DNA of 64,000 bases from Rhodobacter maris (GTDB taxonomy: Bacteria; Pseudomonadota; Alphaproteobacteria; Rhodobacterales; Rhodobacteraceae): the NCBI RefSeq assembly GCF_900217815.1, contig NZ_OBMT01000005.1, positions 154,674-218,673 on the forward strand. The letters are read 5' to 3'. The position numbers were made by a program, and so were the translations under genes. Below, piece by piece: positions 45,769 to 56,133 of this stretch; the first letter of the stretch is position 1; each line of letters starts with the position of its first letter. The notes beneath the pieces were generated by a model. It searched no databases. It was not told the DNA's origin and was given only the letters and a program-made list of their open reading frames with translations.

Positions 45769-45797
45769 TGTCCGATTGTCGTCCGGTTCGACGGACA
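45769..45797. promoter_or_regulatory. TGTCCG/CGGACA inverted repeat upstream of acxA
   Basis: TGTCCG (45769-45774) and CGGACA (45792-45797) face each other, with an inner GTCCG-N6-CGGAC (45781-45796). The same GTCCG/CGGAC halves occur upstream of acxR at 47745-47759. This is the most likely binding site of AcxR. No -24/-12 sigma-54 promoter could be found between here and acxA. Confidence 0.55.
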
Positions 45798-45813
45798 CGC
45801 TGCGGACGCTCGC

Positions 45814-47607
45814 TCAGCTCTTTCGCATCCGCGGCAGACCGTAGCTTTCGAGCTTGAGATACAGCGTCGAGCGGGCAATCCCGAGGCGGCGCGCCGTGCG
45901 TGTCAGATTGCCGTTCTCGACTTCGATCGCGCCGAGGATTTCGTGCCGTTCCTTGTCGCGCAATGTTTCCTCGCCGGAGCCACGCAGGGTTTGAACGAAT
46001 TCGGGCGGCAGCGCGCGCACATCGATCAGCCCGGTGGGCGAGAGGGCATCGAGGGTTGCGATCAGATTGCTCATCTCCAGCAGGTTGCCCGGCCAGGTGT
46101 GGGCGGTCAGCGCCGCCATCGCGCCAGAGGTGAATTTCAGCTCGCGCCCCCCGCGTTCCGCCATGTGGCGCCCCACCAACGCGCGCAAAAGCGGCGCGAT
46201 CTCGTCGGGGCGTTCGCGCAGGGGCTGGATCTCGAGCTTCGCGCCGGCGAGCCGGTAATAGAGATCGCTGCGGAATGCACCTTTCTGCATCTCTTTGTAG
46301 AGCGGCCGGGTGGCGAGTGCGATGATCCGCATTCCTGCACCGGACATGTCTTCGATCAGGGTGAGCAAGAGCTTCTGGACCTCTGGCGAAGCCTCGGCGG
46401 GACCATTGAGACAGAGGACACCGTCATCCGCGCCGATCCGCCTCTTCTGAATATCCTCGCGCAGGCGCTCTGCCGTCAGCCGGGCGCAGTCGATCAGCTC
46501 GAACGGCCCGCCTGATTGCGGGCTGGCACGGTGGATTGCGCATGCGAGATAGGTTTTGCCGGTGCCCGTCTCGCCCTCGATCAAGAGCGGGATCGTGGTC
46601 TGGGCGAGCCGTTGCGCCTGTGCGCTCAGCGTCGAGCTGGCGGCTCCGGCGGCGCCGAGCCTGACCAGATCGGGGCAGGATTCCCCGGTATGTAACCGGG
46701 GGCGCCGCAGCGAGATCAGCACGCCGATTGCATCGCGGCCGGTCTCGATCACCTCCATGTCGGTGCCCGGCAGGCATCCGGCCAGGGCCTCGGAAATGGT
46801 ATCGGGGGCCTGATCGATCAGGTTCGGGATCCGCTCCCTAAGGCGCCGTAACGCGTTGTCATCCTCACAGAAACGGACAAAATTCTCTGTTGCGAAGACA
46901 TCGGCACCGCTGCGGTCCATGATCAGCATCGGCTCGTTGCCGCGGCGCAAGCGGCGCAGGTGCAATTGCTCCATCAACAATTCGCGCTCGCGCGCCAACA
47001 GACGCGTCAACTCGGATTCGACCTGAAGCGCCAGCGCCGCCGAGAGAGCCATGGCACTGGTCTGCGTCAGCTCGCTCGGCCAGGAAATATCCATGACGCC
47101 AAGCAGATGTCCCGTGCCCGGGTCGGTGATCGGCGTGGCGGCGCAGTTCCAACGGTGAATCTCCTCGCAGAAATGCTCTGCATCGCGTAGCTCCACCGGG
47201 CGCGCCAGCGCGATCGCAGTGCCTATGGCATTGGTGCCGATCGCATCTTCTGTCCAGTGGCCGCCCAGATGCAGATGGTTCTCGCGCCCGCGCGCCAGTG
47301 TCGTCTCATCCCCGACGGCGTCCAGAACCACGCCCGAGCGGTCGCACAGCAGCAAAATATTGTCGCTTTCTCCCAGAAGGCTGCCTGCCCGCGCCAGCGC
47401 CGCGCGCGCGCCAAAACGCAAGCGTCGCGCCTGTGCTCTCTGGGTCAGCAACTCCTCCTCGCTCAGGAGCGGCGCGTGCTTCAGCTTCTCGATCCGCCGC
47501 CCCGCGGAACGCTGCCAACTCTGTAAAACTTCGCTGCGGACATCCGGAGACGCGCGGCCAACCGCCATGAACTCCTCCCAGCCGCGCTTTCTGATGCGGT
47601 GTGCCAT
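45814..47607 (-). CDS. acxR: AcoR-type transcription activator with degenerate sigma-54 domain
   Basis: 597 residues. A GAF-type sensor (~70-190; GGHWTEDAIGTNAIGTAIAL, HRWNCAATPITDP) is followed by a AAA+ domain (~335-520) and a C-terminal Fis-type helix-turn-helix (ending NLTRTARRLGIARSTLYLKL). Walker A is intact (EGETGTGKT). The GAFTGA loop is absent: between the 'IDCARL' strand and 'GVLCLNGPAE' only ~18 residues remain where activators have ~40. The Walker B acidic pair is lost (GVLCLNG for GTLFLDE). It therefore cannot act as a standard sigma-54 activator and may work with another sigma factor. It controls the acx operon, which follows 126 bases downstream. Confidence 0.88.
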   Translation of the reverse strand: MAHRIRKRGWEEFMAVGRASPDVRSEVLQSWQRSAGRRIEKLKHAPLLSEEELLTQRAQARRLRFGARAALARAGSLLGESDNILLLCDRSGVVLDAVGDETTLARGRENHLHLGGHWTEDAIGTNAIGTAIALARPVELRDAEHFCEEIHRWNCAATPITDPGTGHLLGVMDISWPSELTQTSAMALSAALALQVESELTRLLARERELLMEQLHLRRLRRGNEPMLIMDRSGADVFATENFVRFCEDDNALRRLRERIPNLIDQAPDTISEALAGCLPGTDMEVIETGRDAIGVLISLRRPRLHTGESCPDLVRLGAAGAASSTLSAQAQRLAQTTIPLLIEGETGTGKTYLACAIHRASPQSGGPFELIDCARLTAERLREDIQKRRIGADDGVLCLNGPAEASPEVQKLLLTLIEDMSGAGMRIIALATRPLYKEMQKGAFRSDLYYRLAGAKLEIQPLRERPDEIAPLLRALVGRHMAERGGRELKFTSGAMAALTAHTWPGNLLEMSNLIATLDALSPTGLIDVRALPPEFVQTLRGSGEETLRDKERHEILGAIEVENGNLTRTARRLGIARSTLYLKLESYGLPRMRKS

Positions 47608-48195
47608 CTGCTCCTCCCCGAACGAATGGCCGATCTCTGTCGATAGCGGTCTTCCAGTCTATGGACCTCCCTTTCCATAGGCCAGCACGGGGTGCAGGCT
47701 GCTGGCAGACCGCAACAGGATAGCGGAGTTTCAGCAATCAGAGCGTCCGATTTTCGGACATGTCGCAGCGGATCGCAGGTGCGCTCGATCGACACTCCAA
47801 GATAGCGTTGCGCGGGGCCAAGGATCAACGATAACTCTCCTTGGAGAACAACAACAAATGAAAGACGGCCTTCCCGCCGGTCGTTGACTGTAACCAGCTG
47901 CAACGCGGGGAATGGCGGCTTTCGCGTGATGCCACAGCAGCCGCGCCGCGCCGCCGAAATCCAGATCGCTATCGCGCTCGTAAATAGTTTCAACGCGCCC
48001 GGCACCGCCGAGCTGCTCCGCATGGCGTAAAGCCGAAGGGGAAAGGGGCCGCCACGCCTCAACCTGCATTCGTGCGAAACGACTGCGCGGGATGTGGTCC
48101 TTCAGCTTTTCCGCGGAGCCACGATCTACGGTTGAAAGCCTTGACCAGGCTGCGGAGGTTGACAACTTATCGCCCAGAGCGCAATTCTGGCGCCC
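47608..48195. other. Region between acxR and the thiC riboswitch, no confident gene
   Basis: 588 bases. It contains the acxR promoter region with the inverted repeat at 47745. A minus-strand frame at 47731-48165 (144 codons) and one in another frame nearby (47481-48062) look like pieces of one decayed helical protein, but I recognise no family and do not call a gene. The plus-strand side must hold the thiC promoter just before 48196. Confidence 0.4.
47745..47759. promoter_or_regulatory. GTCCGA-TTT-TCGGAC repeat upstream of acxR
   Basis: A perfect 6+6 inverted repeat 138 bases upstream of the acxR start. It shares GTCCG/CGGAC halves with the element upstream of acxA (45769-45797), which suggests that AcxR controls its own gene as well as the acx operon. 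Confidence 0.5.
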
Positions 48196-51045
<2,850 letters not shown>

Positions 51046-51049
<4 letters not shown>

Positions 51050-51684
51050 GGCGCAATCTCGATCTCGCGCTCTACCTTGTGCTCGACCCCGGCCTTTGCG
51101 CCGGGCTCGGCATGGTCGCCACGGCCCGCGCCGCCGTGGCGGGGGGCGCGCGTGTGGTGCAGCTGCGCAACAAGACGGCCGATACCGCGCGCATGATCGA
51201 GACGGGGCGCGCCTTGAAGGCCGCGCTGGCAGGGACCGGCGCAGCCCTGATCGTGAATGACGATGTGGAGGCGGCGATCGCGATCGGGGCGGAAGGGCTG
51301 CACATCGGGCAGGGCGATATGGCGGTGGTGCAAGCTCGGGCCCGGATCGGCGCGGCGATGGTGCTCGGCCTTTCTGTCGAGACGCCCGCGCTCGCCGCGC
51401 AGGTCGATCCGGCGCTCGTCGACTATATCGGCGCGGGGCCGGTCTTTGCCACGCCGACGAAGCGCGATCACAAGCCCCCCGTGGGCTTTGACGGGCTGGC
51501 GGCGCAGGTCGCGGCGAGCCGGGTGCCGGCCGTGGCCATTGGCGGGCTGAAGGCAGATCATGTGGCGCGGGCCTTCAAGGCGGGCGCGCGGGGTGTCGCC
51601 GTGGTCTCGGCGATCTGCGGCCAGCCAGACCCCGAGGCCGCCGCGCGCACCCTCCGGGAGAGGATCGACGGCTTATCCCTCTGA
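51046..51684 (+). CDS. thiE: Thiamin-phosphate synthase ThiE
   Basis: 212 residues from the ATG at 51046 that overlaps the thiM stop (ATGA); an ATG at 51034 would add four residues. It has a TIM-barrel pattern: VVQLRNKTADTARM, ALIVNDDVEAAIAIGAEGLH, GQGD, GPVFATPTKRDHKPP and AVAIGGL. The family usually starts the QLR-K block this way. It joins HMP-PP and thiazole phosphate. Its end overlaps the convergent thiD by 12 bases. Confidence 0.93.
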
Positions 51685-52479
51685 GCCCCAGAGCGCGTGG
51701 AAATGATGCACCGGCCCATGGCCCCGCCCAACCTCGAGCCGGTGGCCCTGGGCGAGTGCCGCCTGCAGGTAGGCCTTCGCGCGGGCCACCGCCTCGGGCA
51801 TCGGGTGATGCGGCAAAAGCGCCGCAATGGCCGAAGAGAGCGTGCAGCCAGTGCCATGATCGCAGGTTGTGCGGATGCGCGGAGCGGTAAAGGCCCGCGT
51901 GCCCTCGGGCCCGGCCAGCAGATCGGTGCTGTCTTCGCCCGCCAGATGCCCGCCCTTGAGCAGCACGTAATCCGACCCGAGGGCAAGGAGAGCGGGCAGC
52001 GCGGCCTTCATCGCGTCCAGGCTCCAGTCGTCGGGGCGGTTCAACAAAACGGCGGCTTCGGGCAGGTTCGGCGTGATGACTGCGGCCAGCGGCACAAGCC
52101 GTTCGCGTAACGCGAAGACCGCCTCCGGGTCCAGCAAGGCATGGCCGCTTTTGGCAACCATGACCGGGTCGAGCACAATGTTGCGCGCGCCGTGATGGCG
52201 CAGACGGTCGGCCACGGCCTCGGCGATGCCCGCATTGGCGATCATGCCGATCTTCACGGCGTCGATGCGCACGTCTTCCAGCACCGCGTCGATCTGGTCG
52301 GCGACGAGTTCGGGCGCGAGCGCCTGGAAGGACCGGACACCGCAGGTGTTCTGGGCGACCACGGCGCTGACGACGGAACAGGCATAGACGCCAAGCGCGG
52401 AGATGGCCTTGATATCGGCCTGAATCCCCGCGCCCCCCGAGGGGTCGGTGCCGGCGATCGTCAGGACATTGGCGATCAT
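51673..52479 (-). CDS. thiD: HMP/HMP-phosphate kinase ThiD
   Basis: 268 residues, the family length. TIAGTDPSGGAGIQADIKAI is the N-terminal substrate motif, and DHGTGCTLSSAIAA carries the catalytic Cys/anion hole; LDPVMVAKSGHALL and ITPNLPEA complete the set. It phosphorylates HMP and HMP-P for coupling by ThiE. The ATG at 52479 overlaps the stop of the upstream Nudix gene (ATGA), so the pair is translated together under the second TPP riboswitch. Confidence 0.96.
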   Translation of the reverse strand: MIANVLTIAGTDPSGGAGIQADIKAISALGVYACSVVSAVVAQNTCGVRSFQALAPELVADQIDAVLEDVRIDAVKIGMIANAGIAEAVADRLRHHGARNIVLDPVMVAKSGHALLDPEAVFALRERLVPLAAVITPNLPEAAVLLNRPDDWSLDAMKAALPALLALGSDYVLLKGGHLAGEDSTDLLAGPEGTRAFTAPRIRTTCDHGTGCTLSSAIAALLPHHPMPEAVARAKAYLQAALAQGHRLEVGRGHGPVHHFHALWGSEG

Positions 52480-52925
52480 GGCGCAACCTCCGCCATCAGG
52501 GCCGCCGCCTGCTCTGCGAGCTCGGCCACATCGCGGCTCAGCGCGAGGCCGCTCTCGTGCAGGGCGGCGAGATCGAACCACCGCGCCTCGAGCGCGTCGT
52601 CCCTCGCAATCGGTTCTCCCGCCGTCCATCGAAACAGCACCGCGATCAGGATGAAATGTCGGCGCAGCGCGCCGGTGGCGTCATGGTCAAACGCATCGAC
52701 GGCGGTGAACACGCGCAACGGCGCCGCGGAAACGCCGGTTTCTTCCACCAGCTCTCGGGTTGCGGCCTCGAACAGGGTCTCGCCATGGTTTATTTTTCCG
52801 CCCGGAAAGCCCCACCATCCTGCGTCGGGCGCATGGGCGCGGCGCACGAGAAGCACCTGCTGTTCGCGCAGGACGGCGGCGATCGTCGCCGAAATCGGGC
52901 GGGGGTCTGTCGATGGAGATAGCAA
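52476..52925 (-). CDS. Nudix hydrolase coupled to thiD
   Basis: 149 residues with an intact Nudix box: GGKINHGETLF then EAATRELVEETGV (Gx5Ex7REUxEExGU). These enzymes split a pyrophosphate bond in nucleotide-like substrates. No ATG is near the expected start; TTG at 52925 with GAGG 6 bases before it is the best candidate. Its place between a TPP riboswitch and thiD suggests a thiamin-related substrate, for example HMP-PP, thiamin pyrophosphate or a damaged form, but the box does not reveal the substrate. Confidence 0.85.
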   Translation of the reverse strand: MLSPSTDPRPISATIAAVLREQQVLLVRRAHAPDAGWWGFPGGKINHGETLFEAATRELVEETGVSAAPLRVFTAVDAFDHDATGALRRHFILIAVLFRWTAGEPIARDDALEARWFDLAALHESGLALSRDVAELAEQAAALMAEVAP

Positions 52926-52971
52926 TTTGGCCTCGCATAGCTGAGGCCGGCAAGGGCAAGAGAGCCAGCCG

Positions 52972-53078
52972 TGCGATCCTGTCCCTTCGCCGGCATGATC
53001 CGGATCAGGTTCAAAGGGTCACCGCGCTGCATCTGCCAGCGATATCTCAGCCCCTTGTCGGGACACCCCTCGGTGTCA
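52972..53078 (-). ncRNA. TPP riboswitch upstream of nudix-thiD
   Basis: Read on the minus strand: GGGGTGTCC, CTGAGA (53050-53045), then ACCTGATCCGGATCATGCCG (53010-52991) and GCGAAGGGA (52990-52982). These are the conserved Thi-box parts in the right order and spacing. It ends ~47 bases before the Nudix start, so translation control by ribosome-site masking is plausible. Confidence 0.92.
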
Positions 53079-53467
53079 TGCACCTTATCAGAATGAGTGT
53101 GCGGTTCAATGGATCGGTCGCGCATCGGTGCCCCCCCGAAAGGAGCAGACGACATGATCCACGCAGCCGCTCGGTCGGTGGAGTGACCTGCTCGGACAGT
53201 TGCGGCCGCACCGGGCAGAACGAAACTCTCGGCCCAGCTGCCGGCGGTGCGGTGCGCGGCGCAAGGCCTGGCGCTATAGCTAAGGGCCGTTTCCGGACCT
53301 TGGCACTGCATCCTCAGAAAGCGTGAAATGCAGCCATTTGTTTCACCTTCGGCAAACACGTCAACGAGCGGGAGCAACGCGGTCAAGATGATCGGGTGAC
53401 GCCGACATGTTGTTGCACGACCCACAACGCGCTCAAGGCGTCGATGTCGAGGCGGCGGGATTTCTGA
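53079..53467. other. Intergenic region between riboswitch and EamA remnant
   Basis: 389 bases with no convincing gene on either strand. It must hold the promoter of the nudix-thiD unit at its left end. Short frames here have no family likeness and seem to be by-products of high GC. Confidence 0.5.
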
Positions 53468-53962
53468 CCGGCCACGGCGGTGCTGGGCGAGCGGCTGAGC
53501 GCGTGGCAATGGCTGGGCACGGGGATCGCGGTGGCGGGGGTGCTTCTGGTCTCGGTCGACAGTCTGACCTTTGGCGCCGCGCCCCTTTGGGCCTATGGCG
53601 TCACGCTCGGCGCGATGCCGGTGCATCAAAGCCTGTGCATCCACAGCCTGACGGGGGCAGCGCTGTTTGGCCTGAGCGCGCTCTGGATCGGTGACGGGCT
53701 GGCCCTGCCGATGACGCGCAGCTTTGTCCCCGGCATGGTCTGGCTCGTGTTCATCGCCACGTTTCTCGCCTATTCGGTCTATTACACCGCCCTGCGCCTT
53801 TACCCCGCCGCCAAGGTCAGCGCCGCGATCTATCTCAGCCCACGGGTGACGATGCTCTGGGCCCGGGCGCTGTTCGACGACCCCTTGAGCATGGTCATGG
53901 CTCTGGGGCTTGGGGTGACACGGATTGGCGTCTTCCTGACGGCGCGGAGGGAGCGGCCCTAA
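53468..53962 (+). pseudogene. 5'-truncated EamA (DMT) transporter
   Basis: ~164 residues remain of a family usually ~290 long. The visible part starts in the end of the first EamA domain (VLGERLSAWQWLGTGIAVAG) and covers the second (LWAYGVTLGAM ... WLVFIATFLAYSVYYTALRL, then SAAIYLSPRVTMLWA). The first four membrane helices are gone and a TGA stop lies in frame at 53465-53467, just upstream. A short protein from the GTG at 53480 could be made, but it is unlikely to be a working transporter. It is next to the LysR gene at 53968, convergent. Confidence 0.7.
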
Positions 53963-53967
53963 GCCGT

Positions 53968-54861
53968 TCAGCCCCGATAGCGCATCCGGTCCACCAGCAG
54001 GCGCAGCGCGGAGGTCATCTGGCGGCGGCTCGAATAGCAGAGCTTGTAGCCCTCGAAGGGCGGGCACCACTCGGTCAGAACGCGGCGCAACCGCCCGCTG
54101 TCAAGATCGGCCTGCACCTCGCTCAACAGCAGATAGGCGATACCATACCCCTCGCGCGCGGCAGCCATGCACAGATCGCCGTCGTTGAAGATCAAGGGCC
54201 CCTTTACCTTGCGCACGCTCTCTTGGCCGTCGCGCTCGAATTCCCAGTCATAGGGCGCGGTATCGGCGCCAAAGCGCATGGTGATACAGTCATGCCCGGC
54301 GAGATCTGCGGGACAAAGCGGCTCGCCGCGCGCGGCCAGATAGGCGGGGGAGGCCACCGCCGCCATCCGCAGCATCGGCCCCACCGGCACCGCGATCAGA
54401 TCGGGGCCGACCGTCTCGGCCAGCCGGATCGCCGCGTCAAAGCCGCTCTCGGCCAGATCGACGACGCGGGAATTGGTGTTCACCTCGACGCGGATCTCGG
54501 GGTAATCGCGGATCAGTCCGGTGATCACCGGCCAAAGCAGGCGCCGCGCCACATCGGGCGCCGTGGTGATGCGGATCAGCCCGCGCGGGCGGTCCTTCAC
54601 TAGACGCAATTCCTCGATCCTTGCGTCGATCTGGCCGATGCCGGGGCGCAGGATCGCCAGCAGCTTTTCGCCGCTTTCGGTGGTCGAGACATTGCGGGTG
54701 CTGCGGTTGAGCAGCCGAAAGCCGAGCGAGGCCTCGAGCCGCCGGATCGTGTGGCTGACCGCCGATTGCGACACGCCAAGGCGGATCGCGGCGCGAGTGA
54801 AGGTGCCTTCCTCGGCCACCGCCAGAAACACCGCGAGGTCGGAGAAATCTTCCCGCTTCAT
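53968..54861 (-). CDS. LysR-family regulator 1
   Basis: 297 residues. The N-terminal HTH (~10-65; GTFTRAAIRLGVSQSAVSHTIRRLEASLG) and a C-terminal substrate-binding fold (~90-290) are complete. AAAGGAG precedes the ATG at 54861. It diverges from the exported alpha/beta hydrolase, and a perfect CATGAA-N5-TTCATG palindrome lies between them. It probably controls the hydrolase-MFS pair and its own gene. A second LysR of similar HTH sequence lies at 60670. Confidence 0.93.
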   Translation of the reverse strand: MKREDFSDLAVFLAVAEEGTFTRAAIRLGVSQSAVSHTIRRLEASLGFRLLNRSTRNVSTTESGEKLLAILRPGIGQIDARIEELRLVKDRPRGLIRITTAPDVARRLLWPVITGLIRDYPEIRVEVNTNSRVVDLAESGFDAAIRLAETVGPDLIAVPVGPMLRMAAVASPAYLAARGEPLCPADLAGHDCITMRFGADTAPYDWEFERDGQESVRKVKGPLIFNDGDLCMAAAREGYGIAYLLLSEVQADLDSGRLRRVLTEWCPPFEGYKLCYSSRRQMTSALRLLVDRMRYRG

Positions 54862-54902
54862 GCGCCCGCTCCTTTCGGCTCTTGTCAGGGTCAAGGCAGT
54901 AC

Positions 54903-54919
54903 CATGAATTTTATTCATG
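54903..54919. promoter_or_regulatory. LysR-type operator CATGAA-N5-TTCATG (hydrolase promoter)
   Basis: A perfect palindrome of the T-N11-A kind, in the region shared by LysR regulator 1 and the alpha/beta hydrolase. Similar repeats occur at 58588, 60532 and 61645, all before genes of this cluster. Confidence 0.65.
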
Positions 54920-55024
54920 AAAGCCATGACAAATGCCGCTCTGGAGCGCCGTTTGGCAAAGCCCTAGATCACATTCATGAGTGAGGCAGGGCAAACGGGC
55001 CTGCCTCCAGATGAAAGGGCCCAG

Positions 55025-56110
55025 ATGATGACAACGACCCCCTCCCCGCCGGGCCCGCGCCGCCGCGACCTGCTCAAGCTTGCGTCCGCATCGCTGGCAG
55101 CCCTTGGCGCCTCAATCCTTTTCCCCCTCTCGAGAGCAAAGGCTCAGACTATGACCGACATTTGGGACAAGACCTTCCCGCAAAGCGACCTTGTGGAACA
55201 TGCCAAGGTCAGCTTCGCCAACCGCTACGGCATCACGCTGACGGGCGATCTTTATCTGCCCAAAGACCGCCCCGAAACGGGGCTCGCCGCGATCGCGCTT
55301 TGCGGCCCGTTCGGCGCGGTGAAAGAGCAGGCCTCGGGGCTTTATGCGCAGATGCTGGCCGAGCGCGGCTTTGCGACGCTGGCCTTCGATCCTTCCTTTA
55401 CCGGCGAAAGCGGCGGGACGCCGCGCAACCTCGCCTCGCCCGACATCAACACCGAGGATTTCAGCGCCGCGGTCGATTATCTGGGCCTGCATCCGGGCGT
55501 TGATCGCGACCGGATCGGCATTCTGGGGATCTGCGGCTGGGGCGGCATGGCGCTGAGCGCGGCGGCGATCGACACGCGCATCAAGGCTGTCGCCACCAGC
55601 ACGATGTATGACATGACACGGCTGATGTCGAAAGGCTACAACGACACGATGACGCCCGAGGCCAGGCGCGCGACGCTCGACCAACTGGCCGCGCAGCGGT
55701 GGCGCGATGCCGAAGCGGGCGCGCCCGGTTACGGCCCGGTGTCGCTCGAGCTGAAAGGCGGCGAGCCGCAATTCGTTCAGGACTATGCCGCCTATTACAA
55801 ATCGAAGGCGCGGGGCTTTCATCCGCGCGCGATCAACTCGAACGGATCTTTCACGCTGACGACGGCGCTGCCGTTCATGAACCTGCCGATCCTGACCCAT
55901 ATCGCCGAGATCGCGCCGCGTCCGACCCTGCTGATCCACGGCGAGGCTGCCCATTCGCGCTATTTCAGCGATACGGCCTTTGCGGCGGCGGCCGAGCCGA
56001 AGGAACTGCTGATCATCTCCGGCGCGACCCACACCGATCTTTACGACCAGATCGACAAGATCCCCTTCGACAAGCTCGAGGCCTTCTTCGCCAAGCATCT
56101 GGTGGCGTAA
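55025..56110 (+). CDS. Tat-exported alpha/beta hydrolase (dienelactone-hydrolase-like)
   Basis: 361 residues from the ATG at 55025, which has AAAGGG 5 bases upstream; an ATG at 54977 would add 16 residues without a ribosome site. It has a twin-arginine signal (PRRRDLLKLASASLAALGA). The mature domain has a nucleophile elbow GICGWGG, with Cys where esterases have Ser, as in dienelactone hydrolases and the YcjY type. SGATHTDLYD near the end carries the catalytic His. The substrate is unknown. It lies directly before the MFS gene (23 bases) under LysR regulator 1. Confidence 0.85.
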   Translation: MMTTTPSPPGPRRRDLLKLASASLAALGASILFPLSRAKAQTMTDIWDKTFPQSDLVEHAKVSFANRYGITLTGDLYLPKDRPETGLAAIALCGPFGAVKEQASGLYAQMLAERGFATLAFDPSFTGESGGTPRNLASPDINTEDFSAAVDYLGLHPGVDRDRIGILGICGWGGMALSAAAIDTRIKAVATSTMYDMTRLMSKGYNDTMTPEARRATLDQLAAQRWRDAEAGAPGYGPVSLELKGGEPQFVQDYAAYYKSKARGFHPRAINSNGSFTLTTALPFMNLPILTHIAEIAPRPTLLIHGEAAHSRYFSDTAFAAAAEPKELLIISGATHTDLYDQIDKIPFDKLEAFFAKHLVA

Positions 56111-56133
56111 GACCCTTTGCGAAAGGCCAGGCC

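Noticed and set aside
45688..45813. Sigma-54 promoter for acxA
   Set aside because: Searched the leader for GG-N10-GC. TGGCGTTGC near 45733 lacks the right spacing, so none was called; this agrees with the loss of GAFTGA in AcxR.
47731..48165. Minus-strand frame upstream of acxR that could be a regulator
   Set aside because: No helix-turn-helix or known domain could be read, and coding likeness jumps between frames. Kept only as a note on the gap.
52790..54070. Minus frame of 426 codons
   Set aside because: It crosses the TPP riboswitch and the EamA remnant and has no recognisable domain.
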